From Deltaproteobacteria bacterium (GTDB taxonomy: Bacteria > Myxococcota_A > Polyangia > Polyangiales > Houyiibacteriaceae): a stretch of 17,394 nucleotides of DNA. The stretch lies in the NCBI GenBank assembly GCA_003647035.1, contig QMMB01000010.1:1-17394 (forward strand), written 5' to 3'. Positions 6,490 to 13,558 of the stretch are shown here, piece after piece. The first letter of the stretch is position 1. Each line of letters begins with the position of its first letter. Below the pieces are notes generated by a model. The model was not told the origin of the DNA. It made no database searches and was given only the letters and a program-made list of their open reading frames with translations. The translations under genes were made by a program, and so were the position numbers.

Positions 6490-8139
6490 ATGAACGTGCA
6501 TCCGCTTGCTGGTCAGCCTGCGCCGTCGGACGTTCTAGTCGACGTCGCCAAGCTCCTTGCCGCGTATTACGACGGCAAGCCCGATCCGAACGAGCCGAGT
6601 CATCGCGTGAGCTTTGGTACCTCGGGCCACCGAGGGTCGTCTTTTCGTCTTAGCTTCAACGAGGAGCACATCCTCGCGATCACGCAGGCCATCTGCGACT
6701 ATCGCAGGGCGGAGGGGATCGATGGCCCGCTTTATGTGGGCGTCGACACGCACGCGTTGTCTGAGCCGGCCGCCAGAACCGTGCTCGAGGTTCTTGCCGG
6801 AAATGGCGTCCACACGTGCATCGCCCGAGTGGGGCATTTCACGCCGACGCCAGCGGTCTCGTTTGCGATTCTCGAGCACAATCGCAATCACGCAAGCGAT
6901 GCCGACGGGATCGTCGTGACGCCATCGCACAATCCACCCGAGGACGGCGGCCTGAAGTACAATCCGCCCAACGGAGGCCCCGCCGACACCGAAGTCACAT
7001 CGTGGGTCGAGGGGCGTGCGAACGAGTTGCTGGCTAAGGGCCTGAACGACGTCCGGCGCATCGCCTACGACGCGGCCCTCCGCGCCGACGCTACCCACGT
7101 TCACGATTTCATCACGCCTTATGTCGAAGGGCTCGACACCGTTCTCGACATGCGAGCGATTTCCAACGCAGGCCTTCGCATCGGTGTCGACCCGATGGGT
7201 GGATCCGGCATCGAGTACTGGCCCCGCATCGCCGATCACTACGGCCTTCGATTGGACATCGTCAACGATGTCATCGACCCGACGTTTTCGTTCATGACGC
7301 TCGACCGGGACGGGAAGATCCGAATGGACTGCTCTTCTCCCTACGCGATGGCTCGGCTGGTCGATCTTCGAAACCAATACGACATCGCATTTGCGAACGA
7401 TACGGACTTCGATCGGCATGGCATCGTCACCAGCAGCTGGGGGCTTCTCAACCCGAACCACTACCTCAGCGTGGCGATCAGCTACCTGTTTACCGAGCGC
7501 GGATGGGACGAGCGGGCGGCGGTCGGCAAGACCCTCGTGAGCAGTGCAATGATCGACCGCGTAGCCAAAGACCTGCGCCGCCGGCTCGCCGAGGTGCCCG
7601 TCGGCTTCAAGTGGTTCGTGCAAGGGCTGATCGACGGATCGTACGGGTTTGGCGGAGAGGAAAGCGCGGGCGCTTCGTTTCTTCGCAAAGATGGGAGCGT
7701 TTGGACGACCGACAAGGACGGCCTCCTCTTGAACCTCCTCGCAGCGGAGATCACGGCGACGACAGGGCAGGACCCGGGCGATTGCTACCACAACCTGACT
7801 AGCCAATTCGGTACGCCACTCTATGAGCGCATCGATGCACCCGCGACGTCTGAGCAGAAGGCCGCCCTCGCCGGGATGAGCGAGTCGGACCTCGACGCTT
7901 CGGACCTGGCCGGCGAGCCGATCCAGCAAGTGCTCACCAAGGCGCCCGACAACGACGCCCCGATAGGTGGGCTCAAGGTCACCACAGAGAATGGTTGGTT
8001 TGCCGCTCGCCCCTCGGGCACCGAAGACGTGTACAAGATCTATGCGGAGAGCTTCGTAGGCCGCGAGCACCTAGCGTCCATTCAACGCGAAGCCAAGCAC
8101 TTGGTCGGCCGGGTGTTCGACAAGAACGCGTCGGGTTGA
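6490..8139 (+). CDS. pgm: Phosphoglucomutase, alpha-D-glucose phosphate-specific
   Basis: Cytoplasmic enzyme of 549 aa that interconverts glucose 1-phosphate and glucose 6-phosphate, close to the length of E. coli Pgm. All four active-site loops are visible: the phosphoserine loop V-T-P-S146-H-N-P, the Mg2+ loop D304-T-D306-F-D308-R-H, the sugar-recognition loop G-G-E-E-S-A-G-A-S (388-396) and the phosphate-binding loop R-P-S-G-T-E-D (507-513). The N-terminal F-G-T-S-G-H-R-G is also intact. The ATG at 6490 starts 32 bp after bfr; a TTG at 6469 would add seven residues. No good ribosome binding site is seen. It is followed after 32 bp by the epimerase gene on the same strand. Its product could feed nucleotide-sugar and glycan synthesis; no glycan genes adjoin it. 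Confidence 0.97.
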   Translation: MNVHPLAGQPAPSDVLVDVAKLLAAYYDGKPDPNEPSHRVSFGTSGHRGSSFRLSFNEEHILAITQAICDYRRAEGIDGPLYVGVDTHALSEPAARTVLEVLAGNGVHTCIARVGHFTPTPAVSFAILEHNRNHASDADGIVVTPSHNPPEDGGLKYNPPNGGPADTEVTSWVEGRANELLAKGLNDVRRIAYDAALRADATHVHDFITPYVEGLDTVLDMRAISNAGLRIGVDPMGGSGIEYWPRIADHYGLRLDIVNDVIDPTFSFMTLDRDGKIRMDCSSPYAMARLVDLRNQYDIAFANDTDFDRHGIVTSSWGLLNPNHYLSVAISYLFTERGWDERAAVGKTLVSSAMIDRVAKDLRRRLAEVPVGFKWFVQGLIDGSYGFGGEESAGASFLRKDGSVWTTDKDGLLLNLLAAEITATTGQDPGDCYHNLTSQFGTPLYERIDAPATSEQKAALAGMSESDLDASDLAGEPIQQVLTKAPDNDAPIGGLKVTTENGWFAARPSGTEDVYKIYAESFVGREHLASIQREAKHLVGRVFDKNASG

Positions 8140-8171
8140 GCGGCGAGCCCAATCGTGTTTCACTCCGCCGC

Positions 8172-9152
8172 GTGTTTGCCCTTGTCACAGGTGGTGGCGG
8201 CCGTCTCGGTAACGTTCTCGTTCGGCAGCTCATCGAGAACGGAGAGAAGGTTCGCGTCTTGGAGCCCGGAGGCTTGCCCGAGTCCCTCACGGGCCTCGAC
8301 ATCGAGTTCATGTCGGGTTCGGTACTCGACGCGGCGGACGTCGCGCGGGCCACGGACGGGGTAGACGTCGTATATCACCTGGCGGCGAAAATCGACCTGA
8401 GTCCCAAGAAGGACCCGATGATGTACACCCTCAACGTCGAGGGAACCCGCAAGGTCGTGGATGCGTGTTTGTCCCGCGGTCTGCGCTTGGTGCACACCAG
8501 CTCCCATCACGCCGTCGTGCGTGAGCCTCTCGACGAGCCGCTGACCGAAGAGAAGCCGCTCGCGCTCGACGAGAAGTGCGAGTACCATCGTTCCAAAGCG
8601 ATCGGCGAGACGATCGTGCTTGATGCCTGCGAGCGAGGTCTGGATGCGGTCATCGTGAATCCGGGGTCGATGATCGGCTCGCACGACTACGAGCCGTCGA
8701 TCATCGGGAGTGTGCTCATCGACCTCTACTTCGGTCGCGTGCCCGTTCTACTCGACATGCTGAGCGACTATGTCGACGTTCGCGATGTGGCCAACGGCAT
8801 GATCACGGCTGCCGAAAAGGGTCGTCGCGGCGAGCGCTATTTCCTCACCGGAGATGTCATTCCTGTCACGGAAATGGTGTCGCTCTTCGGAGAGCTGACC
8901 GGCGCCAAAGTTCCCACGCGGGCGCTGCCGTTATGGGTCGGGTGGTGCCTGCTGCCGCTCGCCTTGGCTGGCAGCGCCGTGACCAAGAAGGAGCCTTTCA
9001 TTACCGCCGATATGCTCCGCGCAAGTGTGTCTAACGAAGTCGTTTCGCATGACAAAGCGCATAGCGAGCTTGGTTATACGATTCGCCCGCTCCGCGAGTC
9101 ACTCACCGCCGCCTTGCAGTGGTATCGGGAGCGCGGTTGGCTCGACGCCTGA
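8172..9152 (+). CDS. Extended SDR / NAD-dependent epimerase family; candidate CerR-like ceramide reductase
   Basis: Protein of 326 aa with an N-terminal Rossmann motif T6-G-G-G-G-R-L-G13 and the catalytic pair Y138-x3-K142 (E-Y-H-R-S-K), preceded by H-T-S-S, as in the epimerase/dehydratase and 3-beta-hydroxysteroid dehydrogenase branch of extended SDRs. A hydrophobic stretch (W-C-L-L-P-L-A-L-A-G) near residue 260 suggests membrane association or a lipid substrate. In Caulobacter, a protein annotated in this superfamily (CerR) reduces the keto group during ceramide synthesis and is encoded beside spt and an ACP gene. The same neighbours here make that role plausible, but sugar-nucleotide or steroid-type activity is equally compatible with the motifs. 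The GTG at 8172 begins the beta strand of the Rossmann fold directly; no ribosome binding site is visible. It may be co-transcribed with pgm. Confidence 0.85.
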   Translation: MFALVTGGGGRLGNVLVRQLIENGEKVRVLEPGGLPESLTGLDIEFMSGSVLDAADVARATDGVDVVYHLAAKIDLSPKKDPMMYTLNVEGTRKVVDACLSRGLRLVHTSSHHAVVREPLDEPLTEEKPLALDEKCEYHRSKAIGETIVLDACERGLDAVIVNPGSMIGSHDYEPSIIGSVLIDLYFGRVPVLLDMLSDYVDVRDVANGMITAAEKGRRGERYFLTGDVIPVTEMVSLFGELTGAKVPTRALPLWVGWCLLPLALAGSAVTKKEPFITADMLRASVSNEVVSHDKAHSELGYTIRPLRESLTAALQWYRERGWLDA

Positions 9153-9167
9153 CCGTCGTTTTCGCGG

Positions 9168-9195
9168 TTGACGGGCGGCTCGTGCTACACATAAA
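9168..9195 (+). promoter_or_regulatory. Candidate promoter of the serine acetyltransferase gene
   Basis: TTGACG at 9168-9173, a 16-nt spacer and CATAAA at 9190-9195 lie in the 49-bp gap after the epimerase gene. Six nucleotides separate the -10 from the ATG at 9202, and there is no Shine-Dalgarno sequence, so a leaderless mRNA is likely. The same two hexamers, TTGACG and CATAAA, recur in the acp promoter. Confidence 0.55.
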
Positions 9196-9201
9196 GCACC
9201 C

Positions 9202-10095
9202 ATGAGCGGAAGAGAGCCCAAGCGTCACCAGGACCTCGAGGACGTGATCGACGTCATCGCCGGGTCCTACGACAACGCCGCTGAGATCAACAACCTCGAC
9301 AGCGCGGCGCTTCCCAACAAGCGTGCCGTCATTACAGCGTTCAATCACGTCATGTCCGTGCTCTACATGGGCTTCTACAGCACCCGTGCGCTCAATCGGA
9401 CCAACCTCCGCTATGCGCTCAGCGAGCACCTGTACCCAGCGCAGGACATATTGGTCGAGCAGATCGAGCGTGCCGTTCGCTACCAAGAACGCATGGGACG
9501 TCTCAGCGACACGAAGCCCGACGGTTGGAGCGAGGATGTGGTGCTGCGCTTGCTCGAGAGGATTCCCGAGCTTCGGCGCCTGCTCAATGCAGACGTCCGT
9601 GCCGCGTATGATGGAGATCCCGCGGCCATGAGCATCGAGGAGGTCATCTTCAGCTACCCCAGTGTGCAGGCGATTTCCGCGTATCGGGTCGCCCACGAGC
9701 TCTGCCTGGCCGACGTCCCCATGATCCCGCGCATCATCACCGAGTACGCGCACAGCAGATCTGGCATCGACATCAACCCCTGCGCAAGCATCGGCGAAAG
9801 TTTTTTCATCGACCACGGTACGGGGGTGGTCATCGGCGCCACGGCCGTCATCGGCACCAACGTGAAGCTCTACCAAGGGGTGACTCTGGGCGCCCTGAGC
9901 GTCGCTTGGGACCAGGCGCGTGGATGCCATGGCACCAAGCGGCACCCCACGATCGAGGACGACGTCACGATTTACGCCGGCGCGTCGATTCACGGCGGCG
10001 ACACCGTCATCGGCAAAGGCTCCGTGATTGGGGGCAACGTCTGGCTCACCAAGTCCGTGCCGCCGGGCTCGAAGGTGTTCGGCCGCGCGAAGTAG
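9202..10095 (+). CDS. cysE: Serine O-acetyltransferase (CysE/SAT family, long N-terminal form)
   Basis: Protein of 297 aa. The first ~180 residues are helical, ending in Q-A-I-S-A-Y-R-V-A-H as in SAT N-terminal domains. Residues 187-295 form a left-handed beta-helix of hexapeptide repeats with F-F-I-D204-H205-G-T-G-V-V-I-G, holding the catalytic Asp-His pair, then V-K-L-Y-Q-G-V-T-L-G-A-L-S and K-R-H248-P. SAT acetylates L-serine with acetyl-CoA to give O-acetylserine for cysteine synthesis. The segment that reads D-I-H-P in E. coli CysE is D-I-N-P here. The C-terminus is short and ends G-R-A-K. It does not sit with a cysteine synthase gene; its neighbours are a candidate ceramide reductase, an ACP and a serine palmitoyltransferase-like gene, another serine-consuming enzyme. 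A different acyl transfer cannot be excluded, but motifs favour standard SAT activity. Confidence 0.88.
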   Translation: MSGREPKRHQDLEDVIDVIAGSYDNAAEINNLDSAALPNKRAVITAFNHVMSVLYMGFYSTRALNRTNLRYALSEHLYPAQDILVEQIERAVRYQERMGRLSDTKPDGWSEDVVLRLLERIPELRRLLNADVRAAYDGDPAAMSIEEVIFSYPSVQAISAYRVAHELCLADVPMIPRIITEYAHSRSGIDINPCASIGESFFIDHGTGVVIGATAVIGTNVKLYQGVTLGALSVAWDQARGCHGTKRHPTIEDDVTIYAGASIHGGDTVIGKGSVIGGNVWLTKSVPPGSKVFGRAK

Positions 10096-10102
10096 GGCCG
10101 GT

Positions 10103-10122
10103 GCCAAGCTAGCTGGCTTGGC
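10103..10122. terminator. Hairpin between convergent acetyltransferase and acp genes
   Basis: GCCAAGC at 10103-10109 pairs with GCTTGGC at 10116-10122 around a 6-nt loop. It starts 8 nt after the acetyltransferase stop and overlaps the last codons of acp, so it could act in both directions. Neither side is followed by a T-tract, so intrinsic termination is uncertain. Confidence 0.3.
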
Positions 10123-10348
10123 CGAGCTTCTCTTGGACCTTGTCGTAGACGGCCTTGAGGTGGGTTAGCTCAGGGAGCTCTTCCTCAGAGATCGACACGT
10201 CGTACTTCTTCTCGACGTCGGCGACGATCTCGATGGCCATCATGCTGTCGATTCCGAGGTCCGCGAACAGGGTATCCTCGGGGATATCCTCCACTTCGGT
10301 CACCTCAGTGATGATCTGCCTCAGCTCGTCTCTCAGCGTATCCGCCAT
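10109..10348 (-). CDS. Stand-alone acyl carrier protein
   Basis: Acidic 79-aa protein with the phosphopantetheine attachment site S35 in F-A-D-L-G-I-D-S-M-M-A-I-E-I-V, flanked by helices I and II, and a C-terminal helix with A-V-Y-D-K-V-Q-E-K-L. After 4'-phosphopantetheinylation it would carry acyl chains as thioesters in the cytoplasm. The motif D-S-M-M-A-I-E rather than the fatty-acid-synthase D-S-L-D-x-V-E, and the absence of any fab gene nearby, point to a specialised carrier. It is transcribed divergently from the serine palmitoyltransferase-like gene with 93 bp between starts, so it is a good candidate for the acyl donor of that enzyme, as reported for the ACP beside spt in Caulobacter. 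The ATG at 10348 has no ribosome binding site but lies just below a clear promoter. Confidence 0.93.
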   Translation of the reverse strand: MADTLRDELRQIITEVTEVEDIPEDTLFADLGIDSMMAIEIVADVEKKYDVSISEEELPELTHLKAVYDKVQEKLGQAS

Positions 10349-10356
10349 GCCGCCCG

Positions 10357-10385
10357 TTTATGCGTGCGTTCACGATCAGCGTCAA
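10357..10385 (-). promoter_or_regulatory. Candidate promoter of acp
   Basis: Read on the minus strand, TTGACG (10385-10380), a 17-nt spacer and CATAAA (10362-10357) precede the acp ATG by 8 nt. The hexamers are identical to those of the acetyltransferase gene. The predicted start of transcription is at, or one or two bases before, the ATG. Confidence 0.6.
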
Positions 10386-10421
10386 GCATTTGAAAACTGG
10401 CCGATTGGCCTGTTTCGTATG

Positions 10422-10430
10422 TGGTATAGA
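10422..10430 (+). promoter_or_regulatory. Candidate extended -10 promoter of spt
   Basis: TGGTATAGA contains an extended -10 (TG, one base, TATAGA at 10425-10430). No consensus -35 lies 16-18 nt upstream, which fits the extended -10 class. Eleven nucleotides separate it from the ATG at 10442, leaving a leader of about five bases. GGGGA between them is a weak possible ribosome binding site. It shares the 93-bp gap with the acp promoter. Confidence 0.45.
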
Positions 10431-10441
10431 GCGGGGAATTA

Positions 10442-11671
10442 ATGAGCTGGATTTCCGAGAAGGCGCACGCAGAGCTGCAGCGGGTGCGCGACGCCCAGGC
10501 TAAGCAGATCTATCCTTATTTCCGGGCTTTCGAATCCGGGGGGCTCCATACGACGATCGGCGGTAAGCCCGTCGTCAACTTCAGCTCGAACGACTACCTC
10601 GGCCTGACCAACCACCCGAACGCCAAAGAAGCAGCCAAAGCAGCTGTGGATCAGTTTGCCTGCGGGCTGAGCTCGTCGCGTGTTCAGGCAACGGCGACGT
10701 TGCACGTCGAGCTCGAGGAGCGGCTGGCGGCTTGGTACGGCTTCGAAAAGGCCTTGATCTTCACGACCGGATACCAAGCGATGGTCGGGACGCTCCAGTC
10801 GCTGGCCGACAAGGACACGACGATCATCCTCGACAACTTGAGCCATGCCTGCATCCTCGACGGCACGTTCTTGGCTGCGGGGACGCCGATGCGTGCGCCC
10901 GAGGTTCGTTTCTTCAACCACAACAGCGCCAAAGCGCTGGATCGGGTGCTGAAGAAACGCGATCGAAAGAACGCCCTGGTCATGATCGAGGGCATCTATT
11001 CCCTCGACGGCGACGAGGCGAGGATCGAGGAGTTCGTCGAGGTCTGCGCTCGGCACGAGAACGTCGCTATCGTGTGTGACGACGCACATGGGACGGGCAC
11101 GCTGGGCAAGGGAGGGCGGGGCATCATCGAGAAGTACGGCCTCGAGGGGAAGGTTCCTGTCGTCATCAGCACCTTCTCAAAGACGTTTGGCGGCATCGGT
11201 GGCATCCTTCTCGGCGAGGCCGACGTCGTCGACTTCATCAAGCACAGCGCGCGGTCCTTTCTGTTCAGCGCATCCCTGCCGGTTCCCATCGTGGCCACGG
11301 CGAACGCGATCCTGGACATGCTCGAGGCCGACGGAGAAGCATTGGTCGACGAGCTCCACGAGAAGGCGGCCTACATGCGCAAGGGCCTCACCGACATCGG
11401 CTTCGACCTCGGCGACAGCAACTCGCACATCATGCCGATCATGATCCGCGACGAGACCAAGGCCATGTTCACCCACGTCGCTCTCCTCGAGAACGGCGTG
11501 CTGATGGTCCCGATCATGTACCCCGCCGTGAAAGAGGGCGAAGAGCGCCTCCGCCTCAACGTGACCCGGGGGCACACCTACGAGGACATGGACAAGGCCC
11601 TCGAACTGCTTCGCAAGTTCGCCGACTCCTTCTCCTTGGTCGACGACCCAGCCAAGCCAGCGGCCAGCTAG
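10442..11671 (+). CDS. spt: Serine palmitoyltransferase-like alpha-oxoamine synthase
   Basis: PLP enzyme of 409 aa in the alpha-oxoamine synthase family. The residues that stack on and bind PLP are visible: H135 in D-N-L-S-H-A-C-I-L-D-G, D213 and H216 in D-D-A-H-G-T-G, and the Schiff-base lysine K247 in S-T-F-S-K-T-F-G-G-I-G-G. The T-F-S-K context is that of serine palmitoyltransferases; glycine C-acetyltransferase and BioF usually have T-L-G-K. The enzyme would condense L-serine with an acyl thioester to a 3-ketosphinganine-type long-chain base. No membrane anchor is seen, as in soluble bacterial SPTs. A divergent ACP gene, an epimerase-like reductase and a downstream SDR support sphingolipid synthesis. 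The segment S-S-R-V-Q-A-T-A-T-L-H departs from the more usual S-R-L-x-x-G-T. A related synthase making another amino-ketone remains possible. Confidence 0.85.
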   Translation: MSWISEKAHAELQRVRDAQAKQIYPYFRAFESGGLHTTIGGKPVVNFSSNDYLGLTNHPNAKEAAKAAVDQFACGLSSSRVQATATLHVELEERLAAWYGFEKALIFTTGYQAMVGTLQSLADKDTTIILDNLSHACILDGTFLAAGTPMRAPEVRFFNHNSAKALDRVLKKRDRKNALVMIEGIYSLDGDEARIEEFVEVCARHENVAIVCDDAHGTGTLGKGGRGIIEKYGLEGKVPVVISTFSKTFGGIGGILLGEADVVDFIKHSARSFLFSASLPVPIVATANAILDMLEADGEALVDELHEKAAYMRKGLTDIGFDLGDSNSHIMPIMIRDETKAMFTHVALLENGVLMVPIMYPAVKEGEERLRLNVTRGHTYEDMDKALELLRKFADSFSLVDDPAKPAAS

Positions 11672-11722
11672 TGTGCGACTCAGGACTGGCCACAGCGCGG
11701 TCCAGCCTTAGAGTGGCCCCTC

Positions 11723-11730
11723 GGAGGAGG
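11723..11730 (+). promoter_or_regulatory. Ribosome binding site deciding the SDR start
   Basis: GGAGGAGG ends 5 nt before the ATG at 11736. A GTG three bases earlier (11733) would be only 2 nt from it, so the ATG is preferred. This is the strongest Shine-Dalgarno sequence in the window. Confidence 0.7.
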
Positions 11731-11735
11731 TCGTG

Positions 11736-12512
11736 ATGAAGCTGGAGGGGAATACGATTCTGATTACTGGCGGTAGCGGCGGTATTGGGTTGGCGCTGGC
11801 GAAGGAATTCGTCGCACTTGGGAACAAGGCGATCATCACCGGCCGGAACGGGGCCAAGCTCGAGGCTGCTCGAAATGAGGTCCCGGGGCTCGAGACGATT
11901 CAAAGCGATGCGGCTGATCCCGATGCGGTCAAAGCGCTGGCGGCGCAGATAGACGAGCGGTTTCCGGAGATGAACGTCCTCCTGAACAACGCGGGCGTCT
12001 TCATCCCAAGAAACCACACGGCGCCGGCCAACGATCTTGCCGAGCTGACCACTGAGCTCGACATCAACGTGGCGGGTCCCATTCGCACGGTGTCGGTGTT
12101 GATCGACCGGCTCAAGGCGAATCGCGGCACGATCATCAACGTGTCATCGGGCCTGGCGTTCGTTCCGATTCAGCTCGGCCCGATCTATTGCGCAACCAAA
12201 GCGGCGCTGCACTCCTATACGATCTCGCTGCGGCAACAGCTCAAGGACCACGGCGTCGAGGTGATCGAGCTGATGCCTCCCGCGGTGCACACCGAGATGA
12301 CCGCGGACCTTCCCGACGATGGCGATTTCAAGATCATTACGATCGAGCAGCTCATGAAGGAGACCTTCCAGGGTTTGCGTGCCGGCCGAGAGGAGATTCG
12401 CCCGGGGCAAGCCAACCAGCTTCACTGGATGTCGCGCATTGCTCCTGGCTTCATCAACGCGCAGCTCGAGAAGGGCTCCAAGGCATTGGTGCCGCCGCCA
12501 GAGGCTCAGTGA
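11736..12512 (+). CDS. DltE-like short-chain dehydrogenase/reductase
   Basis: Classical SDR of 258 aa. The cofactor motif T11-G-G-S-G-G-I-G18, the N-N-A-G motif at 84-87, N111, S138 and the catalytic Y151-x3-K155 (P-I-Y-C-A-T-K) are all present. T-G-R-N after the second strand suggests NADP(H) preference. The sequence resembles the DltE subgroup, whose substrates are mostly unknown. It lies 64 bp after spt on the same strand and has its own strong ribosome binding site, so co-transcription is likely. By context it may reduce the 3-keto group of the long-chain base or ceramide; the epimerase-like protein upstream is the rival candidate for that step. It ends 14 bp from the convergent copper-protein gene. 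Confidence 0.92.
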   Translation: MKLEGNTILITGGSGGIGLALAKEFVALGNKAIITGRNGAKLEAARNEVPGLETIQSDAADPDAVKALAAQIDERFPEMNVLLNNAGVFIPRNHTAPANDLAELTTELDINVAGPIRTVSVLIDRLKANRGTIINVSSGLAFVPIQLGPIYCATKAALHSYTISLRQQLKDHGVEVIELMPPAVHTEMTADLPDDGDFKIITIEQLMKETFQGLRAGREEIRPGQANQLHWMSRIAPGFINAQLEKGSKALVPPPEAQ

Positions 12513-12526
12513 CGGCTGGGTGACGC

Positions 12527-13516
12527 TTAGTTACAGGGGAACAGTCCGTTCGCGCAGACTAGGGGGCCGCGGCTCGGAAAGTAGTAGGCCCAGAAGAAGC
12601 ACATTTCATCGTTGACCGACGTGCCGAAGCCGACGGTCTTGTCGCTCCTGTTGTTCCAGTCGCAGGTCACCCTGAAGCCGCCGCCGTCGGGGACGGTGAA
12701 GGGCGGGTCATGGGTGACGGTCAGGGGCTCGTCCCATTGAAAGTTCGGCACGTCATAGACGGGCGTACCCGCCGAGCCCTCGCTTTGCGCCACTTCCACA
12801 TAAACGCCGGTGCCCCGCTTGTGCTCGTGTCCGGTGATCGCGAAATAGTTCACGCCGTTGAACCGTGACGGAACCTGAATGAAGCTCGGGCCCAGCGTGA
12901 ATTCGCTATTTTCGGGGATGGTGAAGATCGTGTCACCCATGAACATGACGTCGGCTTCATGTTCGACTTCTTCGGGCGGAATCGGAATGAACGTCGAAGT
13001 GGCTTCTGCCATCTGTGAGTCGGCGCTCACGTTGACGTAGTGAAGCTCGAGGCGAATCATCTGATTGGGCTCGATGCTGTAAGCGACGCCATCGGGAAGT
13101 GTGAGCCGATCGTCTGCGCGTTGAGTGATGATCAGAGGCGGGTCGTTGAACGTGTCCGTAAACGGAGTGCATGGGTAGGGGTCTGGCCGCTCCTCTGTGT
13201 CGTCGACTCGATAGACGATGAAATGGTGCGACGTCGCGCCAAGCGCGTTGTGAATCTCATGGATCGAGATCGGACCAGCGTTGCCGAGGCGTTTCACAAC
13301 GCACTGCGTGTCCTCCTTCCCGGAAGGCACCATGACCGGCCCCCACTTCACGGTGTACGAGTCTGCCGGGGGAACGAACGTGCCGCCAGAACCGCTTGCG
13401 CCAGCGGATCCGCCCGTCCCGCCCACTCCGCCGCCACCGCCCGGCGCGCCGGCGTCGCTTCCGCCGCACGCGACGGAGCACGCTAACAATAGGGTGGCTA
13501 GAACGCGGAGATTCAT
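12527..13516 (-). CDS. Lipoprotein resembling PHM-type copper monooxygenase
   Basis: Protein of 329 aa with a signal peptide and lipobox-like end (A-C13-S-V-A-C17-G-G; C17 is the likelier lipid anchor), then a Gly/Ser/Ala-rich linker at 25-46 typical of myxobacterial surface lipoproteins. The body carries the copper ligands of peptidylglycine alpha-hydroxylating and dopamine beta-type monooxygenases in order: H97-H98 in S-H-H-F-I-V-Y-R and H159 in L-E-L-H-Y-V-N for the first site, then H230-E-H232 in T-G-H-E-H-K-R-G and M305 in N-D-E-M-C-F-F-W-A-Y-Y for the second. Several Cys residues could form disulfides. It would be a cell-surface copper- and ascorbate-type hydroxylase; the substrate is unknown. 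A promoter with a -35 inside a repeat lies upstream. It converges with the SDR gene. Confidence 0.8.
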   Translation of the reverse strand: MNLRVLATLLLACSVACGGSDAGAPGGGGGVGGTGGSAGASGSGGTFVPPADSYTVKWGPVMVPSGKEDTQCVVKRLGNAGPISIHEIHNALGATSHHFIVYRVDDTEERPDPYPCTPFTDTFNDPPLIITQRADDRLTLPDGVAYSIEPNQMIRLELHYVNVSADSQMAEATSTFIPIPPEEVEHEADVMFMGDTIFTIPENSEFTLGPSFIQVPSRFNGVNYFAITGHEHKRGTGVYVEVAQSEGSAGTPVYDVPNFQWDEPLTVTHDPPFTVPDGGGFRVTCDWNNRSDKTVGFGTSVNDEMCFFWAYYFPSRGPLVCANGLFPCN

Positions 13517-13528
13517 CTAAGCCCCCGC

Positions 13529-13558
13529 ATCATAGCCCAGGGACACCGTCAGTGTCAG
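13529..13558 (-). promoter_or_regulatory. Candidate promoter of the copper-protein gene, -35 inside repeat
   Basis: On the minus strand CTGACA (13558-13553) and TATGAT (13534-13529) are 18 nt apart, each matching five of six consensus bases. The -35 is part of the GTGTCAG repeat family that fills this gap. Twelve nt separate the -10 from the ATG at 13516. Confidence 0.5.

Noticed and set aside
6535..8070. 511-aa minus-strand frame opposite pgm
   Set aside because: Composition is that of a high-GC antisense frame, and pgm has every active-site loop intact on the plus strand.
9103..10107. 334-aa minus-strand frame opposite the acetyltransferase
   Set aside because: Antisense artefact; the plus strand encodes a complete hexapeptide-repeat enzyme.
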